Source: Pseudodesulfovibrio sp. (lineage in GTDB: Bacteria; Desulfobacterota; Desulfovibrionia; Desulfovibrionales; Desulfovibrionaceae). Taken from it: a stretch of DNA of 14,981 nt. Both the position numbers and the translations under genes were made by a program. Below are positions 7,294 through 13,905 of this stretch, piece by piece (position 1 is the first letter of the stretch; every line of letters begins with the position of its first letter). The stretch spans positions 1 to 14,981 of the forward strand of contig JAFLJW010000097.1 of assembly GCA_022712815.1 (NCBI GenBank). Direction: 5' to 3'. Under the pieces are notes generated by a model. It ran no database searches. It saw only the letters and a program-made list of their open reading frames with translations, and was not told where the DNA came from.

Positions 7294-7320
7294 CCCCCTC
7301 TCGCCTTTGGCGAAAGGGGT
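7294..7320 (-). promoter_or_regulatory. Hairpin in the proV leader beside the ribosome site
   Basis: On the minus strand CCCCTTTCGCC pairs with GGCGAGAGGGG across an AAA loop (11 bp with one G-T wobble). The hairpin ends about 20 nt before the proV ribosome binding site. No T-run follows, so it is more likely to affect translation or RNA stability than to terminate. The regulatory role is inferred. Confidence 0.5.
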
Positions 7321-7377
7321 GGCAAAACAGAAATAATAAAAGTAATTCGGTCAATGGAACACGGTCACGAAGTCCGC

Positions 7378-7413
7378 AGGGAGTTGTCTCCCTAGGCACT
7401 CCATGGATGGGAG
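7378..7413 (-). promoter_or_regulatory. Alternative hairpins in the proV leader
   Basis: AGGGAG (7378-7383) pairs with CTCCCT (7388-7393) across TTGT. CTCCC (7388-7392) can instead pair with GGGAG (7409-7413). The two pairings share the same strand segment and exclude each other, the layout of a conformational switch. It lies inside the transcript if the promoter at 7531-7559 is used. Short stems make this only a candidate. Confidence 0.3.
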
Positions 7414-7530
7414 AATTTTCAGACCTGATATGACACTTTGTGGTAAAGGCATAAGAGCGCGCGTTGTGTGTACTACACGGCGGCACAGAATAACTTCCTG
7501 TTTAATCAATTGATATTATTTATTAATTTT

Positions 7531-7559
7531 ACACTACACGAATGACCTGCTCTTGTCAA
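7531..7559 (-). promoter_or_regulatory. Sigma-70-like promoter of proVWX
   Basis: Minus strand: a perfect TTGACA -35 box (7559-7554), 17-nt spacer, and a -10 candidate TAGTGT (7536-7531) followed by an AT-rich stretch. Predicted start is near 7524, giving a leader of about 255 nt before proV. A good -35 with a poor -10 is common in regulated promoters. The site is predicted from sequence only. Confidence 0.5.
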
Positions 7560-7560
7560 A

Positions 7561-7792
7561 AATCCGTTTTGGGATTCCCGACAAAGGTCAAAAAAAGAAA
7601 ATTCCAATGCGAGGTGAAACTGAATATATTCTTATTTCTCCCCCCGGCCCATGTCCGCAAAATGCACGCAAATATGCGTACCTTTTTAGGCAGTTTTCGA
7701 CAGTTTCCAAAAGAAACCAAGCCGATAACAAGTTCAATAAGATACATATTTTCAGGCAAATAGAATAACACAATTCAAATCACGCCAACAAA
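7561..7792. other. AT-rich non-coding stretch left of the tRNA fragment
   Basis: Only short open frames occur, with no family resemblance and no plausible ribosome site. A small GTTTC-CAAAA-GAAAC hairpin lies near 7706-7720, and a partial direct repeat (CAGTTTTCGACAGTTT) at about 7692-7707. If the adjacent tRNA fragment is an attachment scar, this stretch would be the right end of the integrated element. Confidence 0.5.
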
Positions 7793-7837
7793 TTCGTAAC
7801 CAGTAGGCCGTCGGTTCAACTCCGATTCTTGGCTCCA
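7793..7837 (+). other. 3' tRNA fragment (probable attachment site scar)
   Basis: These 45 nt are the 3' part of a tRNA: anticodon loop TTCGTAA (apparent anticodon CGT, Thr), 3' anticodon stem CCAGT, variable loop, T-stem GTCGG / loop TTCAACT / CCGAT, 3' acceptor strand TCTTGGC, discriminator T and encoded CCA. The D-arm and 5' anticodon stem are missing, so it is not a functional tRNA. Fragments running from the anticodon loop to CCA are the usual duplicated core left by tyrosine-recombinase integration into tRNA genes. By orientation the element would be on the left and the intact tRNA further left, outside the window. An alternative is an internally deleted tRNA, since GCCAACA (7784-7790) nearly matches the expected 5' acceptor strand. 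Confidence 0.75.
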
Positions 7838-8065
7838 GGAAAATAAAAAAAATCAACAACTTAGAACAGACTAAGAATGTGTTGAATTCCTTTATTTGTT
7901 CTTGGTATACATCCTAGTATACATTTGGGGTGCAGATTCATATACTAGGGATTGTTGGCAATCAGGATTTGAAACGTCGATTCCCATAGACGTATCACTG
8001 GGTGATCCGCACAGGGAACCTCGTGCCTTCAGCCGAGAGAGCACTTTAAACCGGGAGAAACCCAA
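7838..8065. other. Non-coding region between tRNA fragment and fmdB
   Basis: No gene is supported. It holds two GTATACAT copies (7905-7912 and 7917-7924) and an 8-bp inverted repeat, CCTAGTAT (7913-7920) with ATACTAGG (about 7942-7949). Small hairpins ATCAC-TGG-GTGAT (about 7995-8007) and GCAC..GTGC (about 8010-8027) lie closer to fmdB and may form a leader. A possible promoter, TTGAAA then TATCAC after 18 nt (about 7969-7998), is weak. Confidence 0.45.
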
Positions 8066-8281
8066 ATGCCTATTTATGAATATAAATGTAATGATTGTGA
8101 TAATGAATTCGAGGAGCTTGTCTTCTCTCAAGACGAGCTTCCGCCTTGCCCAAAGTGCCAGTCAAAGAAAGTCGAGAAGCTGATGAGTGCCTGCGCGGTG
8201 CAGACCGAAGGAAGTGGAGGCGGTATGCCGGACTTCGGCCCCATGCCCTCTGCTGGCTGCGGGAGCGGTGGCGGTGGCTGA
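8066..8281 (+). CDS. FmdB-family zinc ribbon protein
   Basis: 71 residues beginning MPIYEYKCNDCDNEFEEL, the hallmark start of the FmdB/CxxC_CXXC_SSSS family. Four cysteines (C8, C11, C28, C31) in two CxxC knuckles form a zinc ribbon; the tail is Gly/Ser-rich with one further Cys. The start has GGGAG 8-10 nt upstream. FmdB proteins are named after a putative regulator of formamidase genes, but for most members, including this one, the target is unknown. It stands upstream of and in the same direction as the dCMP deaminase-ribD pair, 141 bp away, so it is probably its own unit or loosely linked. Confidence 0.88.
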   Translation: MPIYEYKCNDCDNEFEELVFSQDELPPCPKCQSKKVEKLMSACAVQTEGSGGGMPDFGPMPSAGCGSGGGG

Positions 8282-8294
8282 GGAATCTGATAAC

Positions 8295-8312
8295 GACCCC
8301 GGACAGGGGTTT
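8295..8312 (+). terminator. Weak terminator candidate after fmdB
   Basis: ACCCC (8296-8300) pairs with GGGGT (8306-8310), followed only by TTCCC. The stem is short and the T-run poor, so termination is uncertain. Confidence 0.25.
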
Positions 8313-8422
8313 CCCATGCGACAATATCCCCGGCAGGTGCCAGCATCCCGTTTCTTTTCATATAAACAAATGATAGATAACCATTTCCATCACACACAAA
8401 TCCAACCGTTCAAGGAATGACA

Positions 8423-8881
8423 ATGTCCGACAGATTGCCCTGGCCTGAGTATTTCATGCGCATCGCCCATCTCGTGGCCCAGCGTTCCACCTGTACCCGC
8501 CGCGCCGTGGGCGCCATTGCCGTGCGCGACAAGCGTATTCTCGCCACCGGGTACAACGGCGTTCCCATGAAAATCGCCCATTGCGAAGTGGTGGGATGTA
8601 TCCGCGACAAGCTCAACATCCCGTCCGGCGAGCGCCATGAACTGTGCCGCGGACTGCACGCGGAACAAAATGTCATCATCCAGGCCGCCACTCACAGTCT
8701 GAATCTCAAGGGGTGCGATATCTACTGCACCACCAAGCCGTGCATCCTGTGCACCAAGATGCTCATCAACTGCGAAGTGCAGAACATCTATTATGCCCAG
8801 GACTATCCCGATAAATTATCCGAAGAAATGCTCGAAGAAGCCGGAGTGAATTATGTGTTCATGGAAGGGAACTTTATCTAG
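8423..8881 (+). CDS. ComEB-type dCMP/cytidylate deaminase
   Basis: 152 residues from ATG 8423 (MSDRLPWPEYF). AAGGA lies 6 nt before it; the in-frame ATG at 8417 directly abuts that site and is less likely. The catalytic zinc site of the cytidine deaminase superfamily is complete: HAE at 79-81 and PCILC at 106-110. Extra cysteines (C54, C59, C75) between the N-terminal TRRAVGAIAV block and HAE match the second zinc site of the ComEB/T4 dCMP deaminase group. The likely reaction is dCMP to dUMP, feeding dTTP synthesis. The ribD start lies within its 3' end, so the two genes are translationally linked although the pathways differ. Confidence 0.87.
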   Translation: MSDRLPWPEYFMRIAHLVAQRSTCTRRAVGAIAVRDKRILATGYNGVPMKIAHCEVVGCIRDKLNIPSGERHELCRGLHAEQNVIIQAATHSLNLKGCDIYCTTKPCILCTKMLINCEVQNIYYAQDYPDKLSEEMLEEAGVNYVFMEGNFI

Positions 8882-9989
8882 CAAAGAGAGTTTCATGGCC
8901 CGGGCCGTGCAACTTGCCTGCCTGGGCCGGGGAGCAACCGCGCCCAATCCCTGCGTGGGAGCCGTGCTCGTTGATAACGGTCAGATCGTGGCCGAGGGAT
9001 GGCACACCGGATACGGGCAGCTCCACGCCGAGCGCGAATGTCTGGCCGATGCCCAAAGCAAGGGTATCAATCCCAAGGGCCTGACCATGTACGTCACCCT
9101 TGAGCCGTGCAATCACCATGGCAAGACTTCACCCTGCACCGAGGCACTTATCAAGGCCGAAGTGGGCAAAGTGGTGGTCGGTACCCGCGACCCCAACCTG
9201 GTGGCTTCCGGCGGCGTGGAAAAGCTTGAAACCCACGGTACCGAAGTGGTGGTCGGTGTTCTTGAGGAAGAATGCAAGGACCTCATTGCCGACTTTCTGC
9301 TCTGGCAGACCTCCCACTCGACCTACAATATCATCAAGATGGCCGCCACCCTTGACGGTAAAATCGCTTCGCGCTTCCGCATACCGGAACCGGTTTCCGG
9401 CCCGGAATCGTTTGCCCGCGTCCATGAACTGCGCGGGCAGGTCGGCGCAGTGGTCATCGGCGGCGGTACTTTCTACGCCGATAATCCCAGCCTGACCTGC
9501 CGCATGGACAGGCTGCCCCGTGGTTTCATCCAGCCCTTTGCCGTGGTGGTCACCTCCCGGTTGCCGGAAAAACCCACGGACTTCGCCCTGCTGCGCGAAC
9601 GCCCGGAACGCACAATTTTCATGACAACGGAAGCCGCAGCCCGCAGCCCGGAAGCAGATATACTGCGCCAGCGAGGCACCAGTGTCTGGCCGCTGCCCGG
9701 CTGTTCCGACTGCCTGAATCTGTCCACCGGATTCGAGCGGCTCAGATATGATCTCGGCTGTCACTACACCCTGTGTGAAGGCGGCGGCAGATTCGCCATG
9801 CACCTCATCGCTCAGGGCCTTGCCGACGAGATCGTTCATTTCGTCACCCCGCGCATCCTCGGTGATGACGCTGCCCCTGCCGCCTACTCAGGCCGCACCG
9901 AGGTCCCCATGGCAGAGGCCATGAACTTTCGTATTATCCGCATGGAACCGACAGGGACGGACATCATGCTGACCATGCGGCCAAGGTAG
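8853..9989 (+). CDS. ribD: Bifunctional riboflavin deaminase/reductase RibD
   Basis: 378 residues. The N-terminal deaminase domain carries HAE (58-60) and PC..C (C86, C95, in EPCNHHGKTSPC), which bind zinc for deamination of the diaminopyrimidine intermediate. The reductase domain starts around NIIKMAATLDGKIAS (159-173), with GGGTFYADNPSLT and CEGGGRFAMHLI later. It catalyses the second and third steps from GTP to riboflavin in the cytoplasm. ATG 8853 has GGAG 7 nt upstream and overlaps the deaminase gene by 29 nt; ATG 8895 (MARAVQL) is an alternative but cuts closer to the conserved core than usual. The last 69 bp are repeated at 12739-12807. No other riboflavin gene is next to it, which is unusual. 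Confidence 0.92.
   Translation: MCSWKGTLSSKESFMARAVQLACLGRGATAPNPCVGAVLVDNGQIVAEGWHTGYGQLHAERECLADAQSKGINPKGLTMYVTLEPCNHHGKTSPCTEALIKAEVGKVVVGTRDPNLVASGGVEKLETHGTEVVVGVLEEECKDLIADFLLWQTSHSTYNIIKMAATLDGKIASRFRIPEPVSGPESFARVHELRGQVGAVVIGGGTFYADNPSLTCRMDRLPRGFIQPFAVVVTSRLPEKPTDFALLRERPERTIFMTTEAAARSPEADILRQRGTSVWPLPGCSDCLNLSTGFERLRYDLGCHYTLCEGGGRFAMHLIAQGLADEIVHFVTPRILGDDAAPAAYSGRTEVPMAEAMNFRIIRMEPTGTDIMLTMRPR
9921..9989 (+). repeat. ribD 3'-end repeat, copy 1
   Basis: The last 23 codons of ribD, from ATGAACTTTCG to the TAG stop. It matches 12739-12807 at 63 of 69 positions, in direct orientation. The segment between copies (2.7 kb) contains only fic and broken accessory genes. This copy is part of the intact gene. 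Confidence 0.9.
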
Positions 9990-10033
9990 ATCGGTTTTGA
10001 AAGAGTAAAGAAACAGGCTTGGAAACATTTTCT

Positions 10034-10063
10034 TCAGGGGCGATTTATTATCAAATCAGGCAT
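10034..10063 (-). pseudogene. Stub of a gene downstream of fic
   Basis: An ATG at 10063 with GGAG 6 nt upstream opens MPDLIINRP and then stops at TGA (10034-10036). It begins 23 nt behind the fic stop on the same strand. A strong ribosome site in front of nine codons suggests the start of a second operon gene that was cut off at the island edge. The original product cannot be identified from nine residues. It could also be a chance start or a tiny leader peptide. Confidence 0.35.
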
Positions 10064-10086
10064 GGTATTCTCCTAATCTGCAAACT

Positions 10087-11607
10087 CTATCGGATCGCTT
10101 GCCTTTTATTCAGTTCCGCAAGAGCAATAACCATTGCGCCGTCAAACCACTCCCTGAATCTGGGTTTTATTTTTTCCATGTCTTCACCGGCTGTGAAATT
10201 GAACGCACTTTGGGTGAGTACTTTTTTATTTTCATAACTTCTGTACTCCTCATTAGCAGCGGCAGTTGGTACCATCCCAAGCCTAAAATCTATAGGATTA
10301 AGACTGGATACCTTTCTTGTTCTGATAAAAATTGACCAGATACCAGACACGACGCTGAAGACTTTATTTTTCCCATCAATCGGCATCGCAGAAAAAACAA
10401 CTTCGTCAACCTGTGCCTCAGTAATGACAATTTTTGCAGATTCTGCACGCACTGCTTTTGTTTGGAGGTCTTTTCTATGAGCATTAAGCTTTTTGAAAGC
10501 CGTCAAAGCTTTTGTATCATTACCGGTACGTGTGGATGCGCTATATTCGTGAGAAATATCTTTCAATTGTTTGTCGATTTTTACAGCATGAGGGCTCAAA
10601 AGTGTCTCTGCATACCTCATCAATTCAACTGCATTTTTATTCAACAAAGTCGCACGCCCTGCCAAAAATTCCCTTTCTTTGAAATTACCGGAATACAGGT
10701 CAAGCGGCTCCTGATTTTGGGCATGCACAATATTGGCAAGGTCAATAGCCTTGTATGTCAACCTCTCTTGTACAGCAGCAAAGTCTTCCACCAAAGAAAT
10801 AAGGTCGCCTTGATCTGCTGATTTGAGTGCATTTATATAATCATTACGCTTTTCGCGTTTGACTACCAGCGGAAAAAGTCCAGCTTTGATGAATACGAAT
10901 GAAGCCAAAGCGCGAGCCACACGGCCATTGCCATCTTGGAATGGATGAATGAGTACGAACCGATGATGAAGCCATGCGGCCAGTACTTCTGGTGGGACCG
11001 GTCCGGTGCTTTGTTCCGCATTTTTTTGATACCAAGCAACAAGATTATCCATCTCTGAGTCAACTTGCTCCGGCGGGCAATAATGAAAAACAGTTCCATC
11101 GGGTTGGGTCGGATTGTTGGGCAGTTTTTTCCAATCCCCTTTTATCAACGGAATTTTGACAGCTTTGCCACACTGATCCCTGCCCGGAGCTACATCTTGA
11201 TGACGCGTCAGCAAGGCATGCAACTCCTTGATGTATGAGGTGGACAATTTTCGTTCGCTCTTTACAAATGAAAATACCCAGTCGAGTGCATCCATCTGGT
11301 CTTCAAGGATAGCGTAAAGTTCCTCTTCATCCAAGTCGCTTTCACCATGAGCCACCAATCCGGCCTTGAACCCTTGCTCAACCAGAGTTTCCGTGGTTCC
11401 CCTCGTCAACTTGTATACGCCTTCAATGATGCCGGTTTCAATGCTCCACTGGCGAGCCAGCCTTTCATTGAATTCCTTCATTTCATCACTGTCCTCGGAC
11501 AAAGCGGCTCTTATTTCCCGCCATTCTGCGACTGCGACAACGAGCGCGTCAAAACCAAGATTTTGCCAATCTTCCAATTGTGTTATCGGTTCGTATCCAT
11601 CACGCAC
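10087..11607 (-). CDS. Fic-domain protein (class II type, putative AMP-transferase)
   Basis: About 506 residues with GTG 11607 as start, preceded by GAGGAG at 7 nt; the frame is open to ATG 11682 but the ATGs there lack ribosome sites. The Fic core motif HPFQDGNGR is perfect at 221-229, so the enzyme should be active, typically transferring AMP from ATP onto a target protein. TGIIEG at 58-63 matches the inhibitory helix motif [S/T]xxxE[G/N], placed N-terminal to the core as in class II self-inhibited Fic proteins. The C-terminal 230 residues (from about 280) are mainly helical and unassigned. The gene is more AT-rich than ribD and sits between the two ribD-end repeats with decayed neighbours, suggesting horizontal acquisition. 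The target is unknown. Confidence 0.88.
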   Translation of the reverse strand: MRDGYEPITQLEDWQNLGFDALVVAVAEWREIRAALSEDSDEMKEFNERLARQWSIETGIIEGVYKLTRGTTETLVEQGFKAGLVAHGESDLDEEELYAILEDQMDALDWVFSFVKSERKLSTSYIKELHALLTRHQDVAPGRDQCGKAVKIPLIKGDWKKLPNNPTQPDGTVFHYCPPEQVDSEMDNLVAWYQKNAEQSTGPVPPEVLAAWLHHRFVLIHPFQDGNGRVARALASFVFIKAGLFPLVVKREKRNDYINALKSADQGDLISLVEDFAAVQERLTYKAIDLANIVHAQNQEPLDLYSGNFKEREFLAGRATLLNKNAVELMRYAETLLSPHAVKIDKQLKDISHEYSASTRTGNDTKALTAFKKLNAHRKDLQTKAVRAESAKIVITEAQVDEVVFSAMPIDGKNKVFSVVSGIWSIFIRTRKVSSLNPIDFRLGMVPTAAANEEYRSYENKKVLTQSAFNFTAGEDMEKIKPRFREWFDGAMVIALAELNKRQAIR

Positions 11608-11684
11608 GGCATTTCTCCTCAACCCTATGAGTCTCATTCTATTAGTGAATACATTGCTACACATACGGTGGTGACACGTCAATA

Positions 11685-12065
11685 ATGAGCCATCTAATTA
11701 AGGTCATTGCAGTGGATTTACAGGTTGAGGCCTTGGCACACATCGAGGAAAAGATGGAGATGGCCGGACTGAACCGTGTTGTCGAAACATGGAAGTGTGA
11801 AGCAGATGACATCGGGAAATTACCGCAAGTAGATTTTGCCATGTCTTTCTAAATGGCCCATGAAGTTCATGATATCGTTGTGTTTTTCTCCCGAAGAGCT
11901 CAATGTGTGAAGCTCGATAGCGCTCTACTTTTGGCCGAACCGTCCTTCCATGTTTCCCGAACTAATTTTGACCGCGAAGTGCGCTCTGCATCAAATGCCG
12001 ACTTTGAAACAGGCACAGCCTCGCCTGTCCGGTTCAGTCATGTCGCACTCCTGAAGAAAGCTTGA
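11685..12065 (+). pseudogene. SAM-dependent methyltransferase fragment
   Basis: One frame reads KVIAVDLQVEALAHIEEK, then MEMAGLNRVVETW, CEADDIGKLPQVDFAMSF, a TAA (11850-11852), MAHEVHDI, and finally LLLAEPSFHVSRTNFDREV to LLKKA and TGA at 12063-12065. This is the C-terminal two thirds of a class I methyltransferase: the VIAVDL strand-2 motif, the ADD motif and the F-x-M-HEV segment, where relatives usually have Trp at the stop position. The N-terminal part with the SAM-binding glycine motif is missing; homology begins at about 11700, near the fic upstream region. Truncation plus the nonsense codon make it non-functional. It precedes the broken tetR by 43 bp, probably an old regulator-enzyme pair. 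Confidence 0.8.
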
Positions 12066-12108
12066 TGAATACGTACAAGGAAGATACTTTCGTTGTGGAG
12101 TAAAACAC

Positions 12109-12742
12109 ATGAGCAGCGACAAGAATATACACATCCCCCAGCAGTCCCGGAGCATAGAGAAGAAAAAACGCATTATGGATACGGCCATGGTCATGTTCTC
12201 CGAGCGGGGATTTCAGGGGACCAATGCCAAGGTAATAGCCTTGAGTGCAGAGGTGTCGATCGGCACCTTCTAATGCGTATTACAAAGACAAGAAGGAGTT
12301 GCTAATGGACATCCTCAGGCAGCATACAGAGGATGTCGATCAATCCGTTTTTCAGGAACTGGAAAAGTAGATCCGGGCCGGAGCCTCTGGCAGGGAGATC
12401 ATACGCCACGCAGTGAAGATGAACCACACGACCCACCATCACTCTCCGGGATTGCTACGCACCATGCTTGCCATGCGCTACACGGACAAAGACATCGCCC
12501 GACTCGACGATGTTTAAACAGAAATCATGATCGACAAACTCTCCATACTTTTCGAGGCAATGACAGACCGTCTTCGCGTTACCGACATGGAAGTCGCTGC
12601 CCGGATCGTGGTCAATGCATTCGAGGAGACCATGCACTCCGTTGCCGTCTTTGACCCAAAGATTGAGCAGGACCGCCTGTTCGAAACCCTGACCGACATG
12701 GTCGCTACCTATCTGTTTAAGGCCCCAGACAAAAAAACATGA
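12109..12742 (+). pseudogene. TetR-family regulator, broken
   Basis: ATG 12109 (GGAG 8 nt upstream) opens a TetR-type DNA-binding domain: RIMDTAMVMFSERGFQGTNA followed by the helix-turn-helix EVSIGTF. One extra base at about 12271-12273 (TTCTAATGCG, where relatives need TTC-TAT-GCG) shifts the frame. The next frame continues as YAYYKDKKELLMDIL to the C-terminus, ending LFKAPDKKT, but has TAG at 12368-12370 and TAA at 12515-12517. Three lesions show long-standing decay. The effector domain is otherwise well preserved, so the inactivation is not ancient. Its stop overlaps the first codon of the second ribD-end repeat (ACATGA). It presumably once controlled the adjacent methyltransferase gene. 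Confidence 0.88.
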
Positions 12743-12807
12743 ACTTTCGCATTATCCGCATGGAACCGACAGGGTCGGACATCATGCTGACCATGCTACC
12801 AAAGTAA
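12739..12807 (+). repeat. ribD 3'-end repeat, copy 2 (orphan)
   Basis: Reads MNFRIIRMEPTGSDIMLTM then LPK and TAA, against RibD's MNFRIIRMEPTGTDIMLTM, RPR and TAG. The nucleotide match is 63/69 and 19 of 22 residues agree. Homology starts abruptly at the ATG; upstream is the tetR pseudogene. The codon-level differences (one silent, one Thr to Ser, changed last residues, another stop codon) look like divergence between two ribD alleles, as if an incoming element carried its own gene end. Confidence 0.88.
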
Positions 12808-12910
12808 TTTTACCCCATAAAGTAATCCGAGGTGGACCATACCCCCAGAGTTCTGATACAGTGCTGGTATCTGTAGGAAGTGCAACCATGCAACAATAAA
12901 AAAGAAAAGC

Positions 12911-13678
12911 ATGATTACCGCCAAGTACCGCAAACATATTTTTCTTTTCATTCTGGCGACATGTCTCTTGTGGGCATGCACTTCACCCTCGGTTCACGCC
13001 CAGTCGTTTGAAGATCTCACCTACCTGACCGAAGAATACTACCCCTTCAACTATACCGAACGTGGAATCGTGAAAGGCATCTCTGCCGACCTTCTCCGCA
13101 TGATCTGGGATGAACTTGGCGTTGCCCATCAAACTATCGAGGCAATACCCTGGGCCAGGGCATACGACAGCCTCCGGCACACCCCCCTTACTGTCCTGTT
13201 TTCCATGGCCAGGACTGAAGAACGCGAAGGCATGTTCAAGTGGGCCGGTCCCATATATGTCGGTCGTTTCGTGCTCATCGCCAAGAAGGAAAAGAAAATC
13301 TCCCTTACAAATCTGGACGATCTCGCGGGCTACAGCGTGGGAACCTTGCGCAAAGACATTTCGGACACCATTCTGGAAAAATACAAGAAAATAGCCACAA
13401 TCGATGCCGTGGCCGACATGGAGCAAAACATCAAAAAACTCCTGAGTGACCGGTTGGATATGGTGGCCTATGAAGAACACGCGTGGCATAAGATAATCAC
13501 AAGACTCAAGCTGCTTCCAAATGATTTTGAAACGGTCTATGTTCTGCACGAAACACCTATCTATTACGCCTTCCACAAGGAAACCTCATCCGAACTCGTC
13601 TGCATATTTCAATACGCTCTGAATGAGATCAAGGCCAGACCGGCATACCAGCAGTTGCTGGATAAATACCTTGACTAA
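12911..13678 (+). CDS. Periplasmic solute-binding protein (SBP_bac_3 type)
   Basis: 255 residues. The signal peptide ends near SVHA (27-30); LLWAC at 19-23 resembles a weak lipobox, but Trp before the Ala is atypical. The mature part has the family pattern: LTYLTEEYYPFNYTERGIVK, then GISADLLRMIWDELG, IPWARAYDSL, FSMARTEEREGMFKWAGPI, LDDLAGYSVGTLRKD and a C-terminal helix ARPAYQQLLDKYLD. Such proteins bind amino acids or small acids in the periplasm. No permease or ATPase gene lies alongside, so it may be an orphan binding protein or serve as a sensor partner. The ribosome site (AAGAAAAG) is poor. It lies 103 bp after the orphan ribD repeat. Confidence 0.8.
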   Translation: MITAKYRKHIFLFILATCLLWACTSPSVHAQSFEDLTYLTEEYYPFNYTERGIVKGISADLLRMIWDELGVAHQTIEAIPWARAYDSLRHTPLTVLFSMARTEEREGMFKWAGPIYVGRFVLIAKKEKKISLTNLDDLAGYSVGTLRKDISDTILEKYKKIATIDAVADMEQNIKKLLSDRLDMVAYEEHAWHKIITRLKLLPNDFETVYVLHETPIYYAFHKETSSELVCIFQYALNEIKARPAYQQLLDKYLD

Positions 13679-13905
13679 TTTACTTAAAATAAATTCCCGG
13701 TCCAATTTTTCCCCGGAACAAGCAGGCGGCAGACTACTTGCCAGCCTTGCCGGTTGCACCGGCAGTGAAATTGACCTTGGACGACCGTATCAACTTGTTT
13801 TTACCCAGTTCACCCTTGTCTCTCACTCGCTTTCGGAGTAGAACTCTTTAAAGTCTTGAAAAGTTCTAGACTTCAAGCGGTCACAGTCCGTCCTTTTTTG
13901 AAACG
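13679..13905. other. Intergenic region upstream of cobD
   Basis: Holds a GCCGG-TTGCA-CCGGC hairpin (about 13749-13763) and overlapping inverted repeats AAGTCT/AGACTT and CTTGAA/TTCAAG near 13851-13877. On the minus strand a short open stretch ends KVNFTAGATGKAGK at a TAG (13734-13736), which reads protein-like but has no start. No promoter is convincing and no B12 riboswitch core was found. Confidence 0.4.

Noticed and set aside
7990..8062. Possible riboswitch before fmdB (GCACAGGGAACC resembles a c-di-GMP riboswitch start)
   Set aside because: The other conserved parts of the GEMM motif (GACGCAAAGCC and the second stem) are absent.
7892..8131. Minus-strand frame near the tRNA fragment that might have been an integrase piece
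   Set aside because: No recombinase motifs (no R..H-x-x-R..Y arrangement); overlaps fmdB antisense.
9129..9839. 236-codon minus-strand frame inside ribD
   Set aside because: Antisense shadow of RibD with composition typical of reversed GC-rich coding sequence.
11850..11852. Stop codon read-through or recoding at the TAA in the methyltransferase
   Set aside because: The gene also lacks its N-terminal SAM-binding part, so simple pseudogenisation explains the stop.
13679..13905. Cobalamin riboswitch before cobD
   Set aside because: No B12-box or conserved core could be found in the 227 bp.
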